64,000 bases of DNA, taken from Isoetes taiwanensis. Taxonomy: Eukaryota; Streptophyta; Lycopodiopsida; Isoetales; Isoetaceae. The notes under the pieces were generated by a model. It saw nothing but the letters and a program-made list of their open reading frames with translations, made no database searches and had not been told where the DNA came from. The position numbers and the translations under genes were made by a program. The stretch covers positions 434,001-498,000 of the forward strand of contig JAJEKV010000232.1 in the NCBI GenBank assembly GCA_021234155.1, written 5' to 3'. Of this stretch, positions 10,390-23,254 are shown one piece after another; the stretch's first letter is position 1; each line of letters begins with the position of its first letter.

Positions 10390-11186
10390 CACCCTTCACG
10401 TACTCCTGGATGTTTTGCTTACAATACCAATTATTGTAATGCCTCCATCTCCGGAAGTACTCTTGGTAGGACGCCTTCTTCCTTTCAAACTCATGATCCT
10501 GCTTGAGCTTGAATTCTCGTTCTCCCACCTTCTGCTTCTTATTTACCTTTGGTGGCTTGGGCCACTTCGGGTAAGGCAGTCTGGCGTTAGGGTTTGAGGT
10601 CTCCCTGACTTCCCCTTCGAGCTCCTCCTCTTCGTCTCCGCCTCCACTTCTTCTTCGACTTCCTCCTCTTCCTCTTTCTCCTCATCAGTTGCTTCCCGAC
10701 GAAGTCCTTCGATCCTAACCATTCCCCTTGGCCTGTCTTGATCCCTTTTGGATCTTTTCTCCTGCCATCTCGTCTCCTGCTCTCTCTCCTTCCTTTTCCT
10801 GGCCACTGTCTCCTCTGCCCATTCCGTCACCTTCTCCTTCCCCTTCTTCTTACTGGGGCCCACCTGTTCTAGTTGCTGCTCTTGTCGCTGCTCTTGTTGT
10901 TGCTCTTGCTGCTGAGGTCTCCCTCGCTCCCCAAAAGTGTCCCCCGGTCGACCGACTCGCTGGTCTATTGAGTGCTCTCGGGTGAGCTAGTCAGGGCCCG
11001 CTCATCAATGGTGTGGTAGGTCTCATTGGTGGAGTCCGATGTGTTGGGCTCCTTCTCCTCCCGTCCTGGCCTCAGATCTTCCGGGATTTTATTGCTACTA
11101 TCCACTGCTAGTTCCGCCATGCTTGATCTCTTCCTGGGGCTTCTAACCCTTCTTTGCATTTGGTGCGAGCTATGTCTTACCGTCAA
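10390..11186 (-). pseudogene. gag-position reading frames of minus-strand LTR element
   Basis: Minus-strand coding-like sequence starts near 11186 or at the internal Met at 11119 (MAELAVDSSNKIPEDLRPG). It runs through a highly charged Arg/Lys/Glu-rich part (RKRKEREQETRW, EEKEEEEEVEEEVEAE). It reaches a frame containing KWPKPPKVNKKQK, EFERKKASYQEYFRRWRHYN and KQNIQEYVKGGRPKNQ. At least two frame changes are needed. Position and charge suit a Gag-like protein, but no CCHC knuckle or known gag domain was found. The histone-like segment follows directly. Confidence 0.45.
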
Positions 11187-11723
11187 AGAAACGGATTAGC
11201 TTAAGCTAGAGATCAAGAGAGATAGAGGTTTAGAGTGAAAGTAGGGAGAGTGGGACCAAAATGGAGTTTAAAAGGGGAAAGATACTCTCCATATAAAGGA
11301 ACATTCCTTTGGCATTAATACACCTCTTAATTAGCCACCCTTATTAATGGTTAGTCCTTTTTATTATTATATAATTTTTTTTTAATTTCGAATTTTTTTC
11401 TAATGGTTTGGTGTGTTAATTATAAATTCGCACCATTTTTCACCCGAGTCTCGGATTGGGATGATTCTTCGACCCAATTTGGGTGAAATTTGATTCTCAT
11501 GCATAATTTTCATTCCAATTTTACTAAAATGTTCATTTGACTTATTCTTTTTACTTGAATCTATAATCTAACCTAACTCTATGACCCTACTACTTAGGAG
11601 AAAAAATTGTCCCCCACTTTCGAGGTTCAATGCTGGAATTTTCCATTCCATGCTCTACTAGGCTGGTTAATCTACTTAGTCAGGGATATGGTCAATGCTA
11701 GCTCTTGGTCAACCAAGAACATT

Positions 11724-11735
11724 GCTCTGATACCA
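11724..11735 (-). other. Primer-binding site (initiator tRNA-Met type)
   Basis: Read on the minus strand this is TGGTATCAGAGC, the standard plant LTR-retrotransposon primer site complementary to the 3' end of initiator tRNA-Met. It begins three bases after the LTR terminus at 11739. This sets the element's orientation as minus. Confidence 0.8.
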
Positions 11736-11738
11736 TTG

Positions 11739-13324
11739 TGACACTCCCCACCAAATATACGACGCCCGTCATACACCTCGTGGGAAATCCCCCATCCAGC
11801 CCTCCGGCCATATGGGCCCTCCGTCTACCCCGCACATGAGGTATCTCTGGTGCGGGAAGGGGCTACGAAGGTGTCTTGCGTGCCCTTCCCCTATGGGCTC
11901 CTATAACAGGAGAAGCATAACATAACGTCAGTACTAGCAATAACAATACATCCAACTACCCCGAAGAGTGGCACATCCATAGAACCATAGATACATCAAA
12001 GATAATAACATACCGTCAAACATGTGAGCTCCTACCCCGGGCTCAGACTCGTAAGAGAAGTCAATTGACGACTGGACCTCAAGATAGAGCAGACCGAATA
12101 TGACAATGGCGGGGCTAGCTATAGACAATGGCTAGGGTTGGCCACTCCATCTGCCCCTCTTGTGCATACTTTGCAGATGAGCTAAATCGGGCTCTGGCAT
12201 GATTATAATCTGCCGAATACGTAGTCTCATGGTATCACCCATCGAGACTACTCCGAGTTGCATCTCCCCTTTTCGAGGTCTATTAGCTCCATGGACACAC
12301 GATTCATGCCCGACTAAACTTTCCAAAACAAAAGCCAGGCTGACACCTGCAACTCTTGAGAGTCAGGGCGACACCATTGACCCAGGAAATGTCGACCCAT
12401 AACCGACCCACACGAAGTGATCGACTATAGGCTTAGCCCGCCATGGGTCCCCAATAGCCGCGCTCAGCAGGGACCTCCCTCCGCTTTGCCACTAGTCTCG
12501 TTGTATAGTGCTAAGTCACTCCATAGCCCTCGTAGTCAGGTGGGTTCCTAGGCACATGTCGCGTATAATAAGAACTAAGGGGTCTAAACTAGGAGCATCA
12601 TCTAGATAATGGCCACTAGGTCTCTACCCCCTTCCCAATACACAAGAGGTGCAAACATAAGATCAACCATCATCGTATATCAACATAATCATGATAAATA
12701 ATGAAGATAACATCTAATCTACACACGTGAATCTACCTACTTGTTAGGGTTCCTTGATTAGGGTTCGAAACCTAGACTGGGGAGTCCTAGAAAGGCTCTA
12801 CTAGCAAGATAAGATACTAGCTCATCTGGAATCCTAGTTTTAGATGATCTACCTATGAAGCTACTCTGAATACCTGCTCCGAACTTCCTCCAACTCCTGG
12901 GGTCTCCATGACTTGCTGATGAGTCAGATGGTTCCTCCTCCTTCTGATGAGTGCACTGCCTTGGGGCTGTCAATCTGAGCTACGCCACAATGAAAAATGT
13001 TTGAAACGGAGTTCCGAGCGAAGAACAGGTCCCAAGGCAGGTAGAGCAGAAAAGTGGCCTAGGGTTAGGGCTAGGGTACTTATAGGTTTGGGTTACATGC
13101 CACTGCCACGTGGCTCCAATGCAGCGCTTCCATGTGGTGGGTGCCCAATAGTGTAAGGCCATGTAAAATGGCCTTAAGCCTAAGGTTGTCTAAGTTATAT
13201 GGATAACTTAGCTATGCTCCCTTTTCCACCTACTATGGTGTAGAAGGCTATAATGGTATATTGTACGGTGATGTGGCCCAGAAATATACGTATTAATGGC
13301 GTATATTTCAGGGGGGATATCACA
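11739..13324 (-). mobile_element. LTR of a minus-strand Ty3/gypsy-like element (~1.59 kb)
   Basis: On the minus strand the repeat begins TGTGATATCCCCCC (13324) and ends GGGGAGTGTCA (11739), giving TG…CA ends. It is followed by a 3-nt spacer and the tRNA-Met primer site. Only one LTR is present in this window. The internal region is cut off near 9960, so the element is a 5' fragment. 11187-11723 would be the leader and shows nothing else recognisable. Short open frames inside the LTR have no recognisable domain. Confidence 0.65.
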
Positions 13325-13332
13325 GGAGGAGG

Positions 13333-13908
13333 GTGTTAGTCCCGTGCCCAAAGGCACAGAACTATTTCTAAGATATACAAAGGAGCCTAAAGGCAAAGCC
13401 CAGGCATCCACGTCAAGAGCCAAGACCACGCCAACTAAGAAGAAGAGACCAAGAGAGTCCATGGCATAAGGGAACCCAAGGCATATCAGGCCTTAGTGCT
13501 ACAAATCTCGGCAATTATAAATGATTCCAAAGATCATGGCAGTGTTCAGCAGAGATTACAAGGATTAGATAACTGAAGAATCTGAAATGGCAATCTTTTT
13601 GCTATTCTAGGCTAGAGGCCATTGTACTATATATCAGAAGTTTAGACTTAGAGGTTTAGACAAGTCCCGGTATTTTTGTTGTCTCATCTCCCCTCTAGAG
13701 ACTTCATGTATTCTCAATGATCATTCAAGATTTTCACTTATTCTCACTCGTTGTTCTTTTCATTCTTTATGTTCTTTAGATTTGCTTTTTCTTGTTATTA
13801 AAGCCCACGGACACTTTCCTTAGAGGAGTTGTTTGTTGGACTCTAAGGTTCTCACGGAGCATCGTCCTTCAAGCTATCCCGAATCCGGACCCTAAACACT
13901 CCTGCACA
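13333..13908 (+). repeat. Possible LTR fragment
   Basis: TGTTAGTCCCGTGCCC follows a purine run (GGAGGAGGG). The stretch has the look of a plant LTR 3' half, with T-rich sequence and an AATAAA-like region, and may end at CTCCTGCA. No second copy or TSD is visible in the window, so the boundaries are guesses. 13909-14340 shows no recognisable gene. Confidence 0.3.
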
Positions 13909-14339
13909 TTTCATCTAGCCAGCCACTGAGCTCTCTTTTCTCTCCAAGAGACCTTGAGGCACTCAGGCCCCATTGCTATAGTATAAGGTAGGTTGGGGGA
14001 CGAGCATCGCCCATATTGACCACCTCTCCGAAGTAGACAATGTGACGATCAAGGGTTACCCTCTCAAGAGGCAAGAAACCCATCTCCCCGCAATAGAATT
14101 TGATATGGGGGTCGCGGACTTCACCCCAAAGGCATATGCTAAGAAGGCGCATTTGCTAAAGTCATTTCTGTAGCGTGGGACACCAGGGGCCCGTGACTTC
14201 ACCCCATGTAAAGGACGGACTCCACTAAGACCCTAAACAAAGGACCGATGGGCCCACTATACAACTCCATTCTATGACGCATTGTTTCCGCATTTTATAT
14301 AGTGCCTTCTAGCCTGTCACTCATACCGGTATGGAAGTG

Positions 14340-15003
14340 TCTCGGTTTATAATAGAAGTTTAACCAAGACTCCCAAATATTTATAGGTGGGTACTACTTC
14401 CACATTTTCCCTCTTGAATCTCCCGTAGGGGTTCCTACGCGCCACGAGGATGATATGAGGACACCTTAGTGTTGGCCACGTTGATGCATATATCAGTCGT
14501 TTGGCAAAATGTGCCCAGGGCATCGACATGGCCCTGCATGTCCATCGGAGTGTAAGAAAGAAGGTCCAACATCATCATCATCTATTAGCTGCCTAATGAT
14601 CTGGTGCATAAGGTGAGCTCTGTCGCCCCCATGGTCAGCAATCCAGCTCTCCAACTGATCAATGTAAAGCCCAAACAATGTTCGAGAGAGGGGGCATTCC
14701 TGGCGAACCCCCATACTGCTATCGAATGGTTGGCTTGTCGGCTACAACTAGCCTGAGCATCTCTCATATAATTTGTACACTGCATTCTGTAGATTTGTAG
14801 GATGCAGGAACCCCTAGTTGTTGCAATCTTGCCCATAGCTTTTCCCGAGGCACAGTGTCAAAGGCCTTGACGAAGTCCACGAAGTCTTCCCTTAAAAAGG
14901 TATTATGACATGCTTCCCTTTGATCAATCAATTCTTTGATATAAATTACCAATGGGGTAAATGGATTGGTTTTAGTGAAATTATTCTTATGGTGTTCTAC
15001 CAT
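14340..15003 (-). pseudogene. Broken non-LTR reverse transcriptase fragment
   Basis: On the minus strand the segments appear in RT order but in different frames: FVDFVKAFDTVPREKLWARL (RT motif A region), GVRQECPLSRTLFGLYIDQL (motif B) and PTYKYLGVLV (thumb region). The wording differs from the L1 element at the start of the window, so this is a second non-LTR lineage. The catalytic YADD box is replaced by IDDDDV with a frame change. The fragment is dead and truncated at both ends. Confidence 0.75.
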
Positions 15004-16194
15004 AACATGTTAGACATCCCATAATGTGGAATTGAAATGTATATATCAAGCATTATTCTAGACAAATGCATTGAATCCTACCTTGGATTAAAGTGTTGGC
15101 ATTTTGAAAACTTAATTCCTTTAGGGCTTGGCATGTTAACTAAACGATGTTTAGAATCTCCTCCCTAGTTCATTGTTCTATATAGGTGAGTTTGTGTGCT
15201 TAAAAGTAAAATATTTGGGCAGTTTTGTGTGCTTAAAAGTAAAATATTTGGGCAGGTCTTTTGTCATTAAAGCAAGTTATAGGATATTGTTGGTTGGATC
15301 CCTCAAGAGCTTTAGATTTTGTGTTCAAATGCTTCATTTTGTTTCTTATTTAATATATGATAATACCAGTGTAAACAAACAAGGCGCGACCAAGATGATG
15401 TTTCCATGCGCAGCATAGAGTATGTTGTCCAAGCATCACCAATATGAAATGTATGCTATGACCGACATTTTCCCACCACCAACAAAATTGGCCACCTAAA
15501 CAAACCTATGGACCTGAGATAGGGCGTTTTTGTCTGATCAAGCACTGAGATAGGGCGTTTTTGTCTAATCAAGCACTGACTTTCTAACAAAACTCGGGAT
15601 CAATCGTGTAGAGTTGCAAACAAAATGACTTTTAAGCCTTCTTTAACAAGGTTGCAGAAAAGCATGTTATGGTGAAGGTGGCATACTAGACATGATCATA
15701 CAAATAACATGCATTTCTTTAGCAGTTTGTCTTACTTCAACCAGCCTACGCTTCTCTCTATGGCATTGAACGATTATGAGCACCAGGATGTCTAATCTCC
15801 TGCATGTATTGCTGCCTGACTGCACAAGATCTTACATAGGATTGAAAATACAATTTGCAACCACTACACCTGCCAGGGGTATACATAAATGTGCACAATA
15901 AGTAATAATTTCAGTGGTTGTGATAATACTTGATTTGGATTTACCTCTATGAGAGTGTGCACTTGCATCTCATTCTTCGACTTCGTAGGCTGAATTGTAC
16001 GTTTTTACACATCAACCAGTATCAGATTACACAGGTCCACCTCGGCCACACTGCCCACAATATTTTGCAGATTGTTCATTGCCCATGAGGAAGCTTCATC
16101 CATGCACGAATTTTCTACAACATTTTACCTACCTTGGATGGCTCGCATTGATAAGTGTACCTTGGGTAAATAACTACTAATTCGTTGAATGATC
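15004..16194. other. Intergenic region downstream of SCY2, two short tandem duplications
   Basis: No gene was recognised. A ~35-bp unit (GTGTGCTTAAAAGTAAAATA…GGGCAG) is duplicated in tandem at about 15190-15256. A ~34-bp unit (CTGAGATAGGGCGTTTTTGT…CAAGCA) is duplicated at about 15513-15578. The SCY2 3' UTR should lie in the right-hand part. Confidence 0.6.
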
Positions 16195-19100
16195 TCATGC
16201 TCCAAACCTCTTCAACACTTTTGTGAGAACTGGCATGACATTATAAGCAATAAAAGATCTCCTTAATTCAACAATAGAGCCCACCTGCATTATAAACAAT
16301 TGGATTGATGAGATAACCGCAAAAATGACCCAGACAAGAATAAATGGTAAAGAACATTACAATAAATAGCATAGAAGTGAAACCAATCCCACTTCCTTGG
16401 TGAATAGACCGCAGTTTGTAGTCCACCAAAGTTGATAAGGTAACCAGCAAGGCCAACAAGATACCACCTACAATGTGCAAGAGGGAGAAAGCTTATAGCT
16501 CCAGTAACATTATCTTTGAGAAAACTGAGGGAATCACCTACCCCAGAAACGCGTAGAGTTCCTTATTTTGGTTAGATATTCTATTGTTCTCTTTCCAGGT
16601 TTAACATCAGGTATTTTTGCCCCAATACGATTGAGATACTCTGATAAATCTTTTGTACCGCCACTCTATGGAGGGAAAGAAATTAGGAAAACAACATGAA
16701 GTAAATTAAAGCAAGTTTAGTTTCTTACAATATCAAGAATGCTGAAAACGAAAATAAAGACAGCATTGATGAGGTAATAAAGCCATGGCTTAGAACCAGG
16801 GAGAGGCGGCAATGTGGGGTTCAAAATATCTTTCAACCTGGTAAACATGCGACTCTTTGTGACACTGCAGGAAGTCATCAGAAAGGAAAATCAGATCACA
16901 TGGAAAAACAAAAAGAGTATATAAAAAGGCAGGACAGTGACAAACCTGGCAATAATACCAGGTAATGACATGACATAGCTCGAGACCAATACAGGCATCA
17001 TGCCCGTTGGATTTATATCAAACGGAACATATGGTTCAACCTCTGAAGCTGCTCCACTGAATCCAAAACCAAGAGATAGAATGTATTAAACCGAACGAAT
17101 TGTATTGAAAGCTTGTCAAGATCCACCCCCGCAAATGCTCTTCTAGATGCAAAAAACAAGAACCAACTGCAAGTGAAGCATGCCTGCACTAACACAAAAA
17201 GTGCTTGATGATGTAATAGGTTGCTTCACTCACAAACATTTCCAACCTTGAATACCCATGCTTAGGTCCACACATTGTTGCCGCCCCAGATTCTATGGAT
17301 AAATAGATGCTCTCTACATGCATCTATTGACCGATATACAAAGTAAAGGCTAGAAAAGAAGGCACTTTTGCTTCCTTTTTCAGGAGGATGTGTCATCAAT
17401 GAAAATTAGAATTGCATCCACGTAAGTTTTATCATGATGTTAATAACAACCAGACAGAAAGAGCATATTCAACGTTTCAGCAGTGCATTACATAAGTGAT
17501 ACACATTGTCCATTGAGCAGAAAACAACGTACCTGAAACTTACAGTTGTATCCAGGCCATAATAGTGAAGCTTAAGAGTACGACGACCTTCTGTAACCAA
17601 TACTGCACTTACTGTCATAAGGAGGAAAACTGTTGGAAGCAGCAACATCGAAGGCCCCAAGATAATGGCTCCAGACTCTGCACACACCACATATGACACC
17701 TGTCACAAGGTTTCACATAAAGGGGAGCAACTAGCTACTGAAGCGAAAAAGAGATTTGAATTTTGACATATAAAAAAATTACAAATATTGTGCTCAATAA
17801 AAAGCCTAACTCCTTCCTTTGCTCAAAGACCACTTGGGCCTCCTGCTTCGATTTTCAAAATGGAACAGTTCCAGCGGCTATACAAGAAATGTCAACAAAA
17901 TTTCTGAGCAGTTAAGATGGAATGTCATTACAAACACCAGGTTTAACCAATTCAACAGCTAGGTATCATCAAATCATTTGCAATTCTCTTGTGCATACTA
18001 TCCTCTACCTTTTGTAACAGACAATTTGCGACCTAAATTTTTGAATCTCTACAAAGTAGCTCCAGCACAAAATTACATGTCAATTTTTATAAGCTTATAA
18101 TGTTTTCGTTGTTATACATGTTCCATTTGCATCAATATGCTGCCATATCAACAAGTAGGTTGCTATTAGCTTGTGAGGTGCCATCATCGTTCAAATTCAT
18201 GTCAACTGCTCGCATCTACCTAATAATATAGCATAATATAATATATTTTATTTTGAATTTTACTTAGCATCTTCTATATTTTCCTATTAGGCACATAATA
18301 TAACATACTTTATCTCAGATTTTCTTCATAGATGGAATAGCTGCATATTGCAAAAGATAGATGGCAGCTCAAAAGCTTCGTAGGCGCTGCAAAGTAAATG
18401 TAGAAGAGCACATCTGTGGACTTGAAAAATAAATACGAAGTTGTTTGTTACACACTGGTACAGTCGGTTGTTCTTTAGGTTATGGGAGGACATTGAACGA
18501 GTTCGGAAGAAAATTTTATATGTCAAAGCTACGAACACCTTACCCTATGATGTTAGCTGAATTTCCTTAGGACTACGTTGCTGCATCAGATATATGAAAA
18601 TAGTAACACAGAATGGATAGTGCTAGCTTCCCCTAGCAAGCTATGCAAGCAAGCAACGAACATCGATGGTTTTGGGAAGCAAAAAACTGGTTAAAGAAGT
18701 GGAATACATGATGGGAAGTGGTTACATAAGGGAATGGGTGCAAGTAAAGGTGAAAGAAAGACTCGGGCTGGAATAATCCACAAACTAAGATGAAGGCTTA
18801 CTGCCAACTTATGAATCCTAGCTTGGTCATCTCTCTGAATAGAATTTCAGTTGAAAAACGACATGTGATATGAAAAATACGCTTAAGTTCGCACCACTTA
18901 AGGACAGGGAAGGAACGTTGGAAAAATACTCCAAGAAGTGCAAGCAAAGGTGAAAGCAAGACTCTGGAATAACCCACAAACTAAGATGATGGCTTACTGC
19001 CAACATATAAATCTAGCCTGGTCATCCCTCTGAAGACGTTTCAGTTGCAAAATAACATGCGACATGAAGAATACGCTTAAGTTCGCACCATTTAAGGGCG

Positions 19101-22100
19101 GAGAAAGGACATTGGAGAAATACTTCAAGAAGTGCAGACATGCAGAGTATGCGAATATGATGAGATTGAGGATAAAGAACATGTATTGCAATACACGTTT
19201 GATATAGAATACGTACTGTAAATACTTTGATAGAAATTTTTGCTTTATCTGGAAATGTTGTAGGCACATCCATATAAAAGTTCTACAATTTAGGGATACA
19301 TGGACACATGTACAAAGCAACTAGGGATACTATTAGACGAAGACAGTGATGAGTAAGTGAAAGAGGAGTTGGATGCTGTTCTGTCTACATGAACTCAGAG
19401 ATTATTATTTATAGTCATCTGTAGGCCTGAAAGGTCTCCATTAGACGTACAAGATTTTACTTCATTTTACTTCAAGCTCAATATCCTATGTTTGTGATTG
19501 TCTTCTGTTAACATTTTCAGAATGACAGCAATTACCAATCTTTGCAGAAAGGAAAAAGAGAAATTACTCTGGAAAGCAGAAACCATCCTGGAAAGAGAAT
19601 TTGAGCAATTTATCAGGATGCTCATACAGATTATTAGGGTTGACCCTTGCCCTACAAAATTTCAAAACGCAAATCACTTAGTGACCTCATTGGAATAAAT
19701 ATTAAGCTTTTCAGCTAATTCAAAGTTGCATGGTAAACACAATGTTCAATTGACAATCGAATTTATCTTCTCTCTTCCTCTCCTTCACATGCACATGAAA
19801 GAAAGAATACCACTTCTTTAAGGAAAACAACATGGATTTTGCATTACAATTCTTCAGATCACTACTTGACTCTTATGTGTCAATCAATGTCAAGAAAATC
19901 ATCTTACCAAAGCCATCCTCTGTAATTTTCTGGCAAATCCATTCTAGAAGCATTGCGCCGGTCGTCATAAGAGTAGCACTTAATAGCAAATGACTAAACC
20001 TAAGAATACAGAAGGAAAAGCCAAGTTTCAGATCAAGACAAACCAAAAATCCAAAAATAAAAGATAAAACCATACCAGTTAGTTGCAGCAAACACAGAAA
20101 ACTCGAGCGAATAAAATGCAATCACAAGTGATTCAAGTGCTGCAAAGCATAATGTTAGCCTCCACCTGCACAATCAACAAAATTAGTTAGGCATTTGAAC
20201 TGACTGATTTTAACCTAAAGGTTTTGATGTTTATATCAGCTATACTCTTCGTTATTTAGCACAAGCTCTTATTTCAAAGTTGTCATGAAATGTTTAACTA
20301 AAACTATTGACATGACCAGCAGAAGCGTATCATTTCCTCAACTGATTTGTGTTGGAAGCATTATTGTATCAGCATGTTAGCCAGCAGAGTTTGGCAATGT
20401 CTAAAACCAAATATTCGCACCTATCATATTTTACTTATATTCCGGCATCCATGTAAAGTTGTGCTAAAAGTCATTCTATTGTTCCAGGTTACAATCATCA
20501 ATAAAAAGATAAAGAGCAGATGATGAGTGGCTAGTTAAGAGGAGTGATAGGACAAAAGGACTTACATGTATGTCTTGATTTTATCTGTTTCACCATCCTT
20601 GCGTAGTTTTTGAAAAGCTGGCAAGATATAGCAAGCAAGCTGGAAGACCGCGACTTCATGTTATATTCTACTAACACTATAGTTGACAAGCAAAATAGCA
20701 CAGACTGAAGAAAATACAGGTAAAATTACTTCTCTTACTTGTTGTAACAAAATGTACATAATGTATACATTCATATAATTCCAAATCAGCAGTGTGCTTT
20801 GGAAAAGTTGTCATGTGCCAGTACCCTAGCTTTTGTGACATGATAAGGTAGCTTCAATTTAACAATCATCAATTATGATAATTGTAGTTGTCTTTTATAT
20901 GTCTATAAATACCTAAATCACACTGGTCGCAGTTTAAGAGAATGTACATAATGCGTAGGCCCAAGCTAAAGAAGACAGGACTTACTTCACAGACACTAGT
21001 GTACAGTTAGCTATTCACAGTTTCCATTTCCTTGCCATTTTCAACATTGAATTACCAGCCAAGCATTGCAACTTACCTGCATCATGGTTGATGCAAAAAT
21101 ATGTGGGGTCAATCCCAGTTGGAAAAGAGAAAGCTTTGGCTCAAACAGATCATACCCATGCTCCTCTGAGGAAAAATACACACAGACAGATAAGCAAGCC
21201 ATCTACATGATGCTAATAATCTCAGAAACTAGATATATCCTGAACAATACGTCTTTTTAAAGGAAAACTCGAGAAATGTTATGAATAAAGTGAGATCTTT
21301 CATGACAGGACTGTTAACGACCCAGTGCTTAAAACTTGTTTGCTAAATTTCAATGCTACACCCATTCTTCCAGAAGTGAAGGTAGGTATTCCTTGGGATC
21401 AAATCCCAGGCAATTCCATTTAAGATAGTTTCTTACATGGCAGGAATGCAGAAGCTTATAATAGGAAGTTCTATTTACAGGATCAACAAATAGACTGAAC
21501 ATCTCACCCATTGTTCCATGAGAGAAGTCTAGGTATTCCTTGGGCATCAGATTCCGATCATACCCAGGCAATGGAATAAAATAGCCAGCACGACAGACAA
21601 TAAGCAAAATCATTGTAACAAACCCCCGACGCCAAACTTCACTTTTGAAAATAGCTTCAGCTGCATCACTTATTTCGGAGCTTAGTTTGACCCATCTAAG
21701 AAATTTATTGCTGTAGGCCCTGGAATGCCATATATCCGGCTGCTTTTCCGTTTTTGCATATACAACAGTAGAAGATGACGAGTTAGGTAATGAATGGTGC
21801 GACTGTGTTCTTGCACTGAAATGTGACATCTTAGAAGACCCATCGTTTGATACACCATCCACGTTCGAAGAATTACTATCCTCATGATGCCTGGTCATAT
21901 CAATATTCGAAGAGGATGATTCCTTTGAAACAAGCACAATGAATTTTCGATTTCCTACATAGAGAAATTATGTGAGGAACTAGAATGCAACAAAGAAATA
22001 GAACAAGGACAGCTTACTGATTGTTCTCTGAGATTGGTGTAAATGCCCATTTCTTGCCAAATTTCCAGAATATTTAACTCCGAAATTCCTTGAACAAGGT

Positions 22101-22162
22101 GGCAACCGGATGCCTAGTGGAAATATACCTGCATTGCAAATTAAATGAGCAACTGGGGACAT
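16195..22162 (-). CDS. SCY2: Plastid preprotein translocase subunit SecY2 (SCY2)
   Basis: The gene encodes the SecY2 channel subunit of the second plastid Sec system, thought to integrate proteins into the envelope or thylakoid membrane. Thirteen exons, all with GT-AG introns, join without a frame break into 577 codons: 22162-22018, 21954-21508, 21165-21077, 20639-20566, 20165-20076, 19999-19908, 19651-19568, 17677-17533, 17056-16946, 16864-16729, 16665-16542, 16467-16361, 16284-16195. The N-terminus (MSPVAHLICNAGIF…) is Ser/Arg-rich with few acids, as in a transit peptide. Recognisable SecY2 segments include YFIPLPGYDRNLMPKEYLDF, LSLFQLGLTP, SLEFSVFAATNW, GQGSTLIICMSILI, AVLVTEGRRTLKLHYYG, LRSIHQGSGIGFTS and the C-terminal SFIAYNVMPVLTKVLKRFGA. 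The protein length is near that usual for SCY2. ATG at 22162 is the first in-frame Met. I inferred the splice junctions by homology and phase, with no transcript evidence. Confidence 0.93.
18740..19140. repeat. Imperfect ~180-bp tandem duplication in SCY2 intron 7
   Basis: Two adjacent copies, about 18780-18945 and 18960-19140, share AACTAAGATGAWGGCTTACT, AATACGCTTAAGTTCGCACC and AAGAAGTGCA in the same order. The duplication lies wholly inside the intron between exons 7 and 8 (19567-17678), so it does not affect the protein. Confidence 0.8.
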
Positions 22163-23254
22163 TTTCAATGGATGTATGAAATGAAGAGGCAATAACAACC
22201 ACGACAAAGGTATTGTTGACTGGGGGATAAGCTCGTCACTGCCAGGGCAGATGTGCTTGCCATAGATGGATCGGCTCTACGCTAAAGCTCCGCATGCCAC
22301 ATCCCAACAAGAATAAATTTCAGATTTAGGTTGCCACGATATTTGGTTATAGATTTGGGGAAAATTACCTATTGTCCCTATTAAGGTTGCCAAATTATTC
22401 CAGGAGCAAGATTTAGGGTAAATCCTGCATTATGGCTAAATCCTGCCACGACCAACCGGAAATATTTCTCTGATGCTAAATCCTCGCCTGTGATGAAAAC
22501 CCTAAAATTGGAATATGAACAGTATAAACATATTTGTAGAAAAAATTGAATTTAACCTTGACTAGTAAACGTGTGTCGGCCTTGCCGGGCTAATGTCTTC
22601 GGCGTATGTTTTTACTCGGTCTTTAACGTTCATATGCATATTGATATAGGCAAGATTAGATAATATTTTGTAAATATTTTTTTTATTGAAATTGTCTAAT
22701 GACAGTATCATCAATGTATTAACTTTGCATTTATCAATTTCAACAGAGAAAATAATGCTTTATAACAAATGTGTTAAATCTACCCTTGAAAACAAAAATT
22801 TGGAAAGGTGGATCCAAAACTTGTGCTCAAAATATGCGTAAAAAAATTTGAATTTAACCTTAATGAATACAAAATACATAATGGTGGTTCTAATATTATT
22901 TCGCGATCAATAATCACATGGATTTTCAAGGTTAATTTGGAGAACAAATATGCAAGTAACATAAAGGCAAATATGCAAGTAACAAAAGGCTCATTGGGAA
23001 TCGAACCCAAGCATATCCAAAAAGCCAGGAAATTCAAATCATACTTGTGTTCTTCAAGCCTCCAACATGGCAAAGTTTGCAACATGTAAGATCAACACAT
23101 TTTATTCAATTTATAATATGGAACCTCATCTTCCAAAGAAGCTAATACGAAGGAATAATTTGTAGCGCACAACCCATTTCATCTCTCCTCTATCAAACCT
23201 ATTCAGCTACTGTAATCAAGCCAATACATGCCACAAAAGCAAACTAGTGTAACA
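22163..23254. other. SCY2 upstream region
   Basis: This region should contain the SCY2 5' UTR and promoter on the minus strand. No clear TATA box or other element was recognised. Open frames on both strands at 22780-23089 overlap each other and show no recognisable domain. Confidence 0.4.

Noticed and set aside
10728-10985. Plus-strand Pro/Ser-rich open frame
   Set aside because: It is the complement of the Arg/Glu-rich minus-strand gag-position frame. Its composition is explained by the opposite strand.
12199-12402. Short plus- and minus-strand frames within 11934-12402
   Set aside because: They lie inside the LTR and have no domain or coding signature.
18326-18538. Candidate missing SCY2 exon on the minus strand
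   Set aside because: A better candidate at 19651-19568 (GQGSTLIICMSILI) fits the phase and the SecY sequence exactly, leaving no gap for this one.
22985-23005. Perfect tRNA B-box-like GGTTCGATTCC on the minus strand
   Set aside because: No A-box at the right distance and no cloverleaf could be drawn, so neither a tRNA nor a SINE is supported.
22780-23089. Opposing ~100-codon frames upstream of SCY2
   Set aside because: They overlap each other, have no recognised domain, and neither shows supporting splice or promoter signals.
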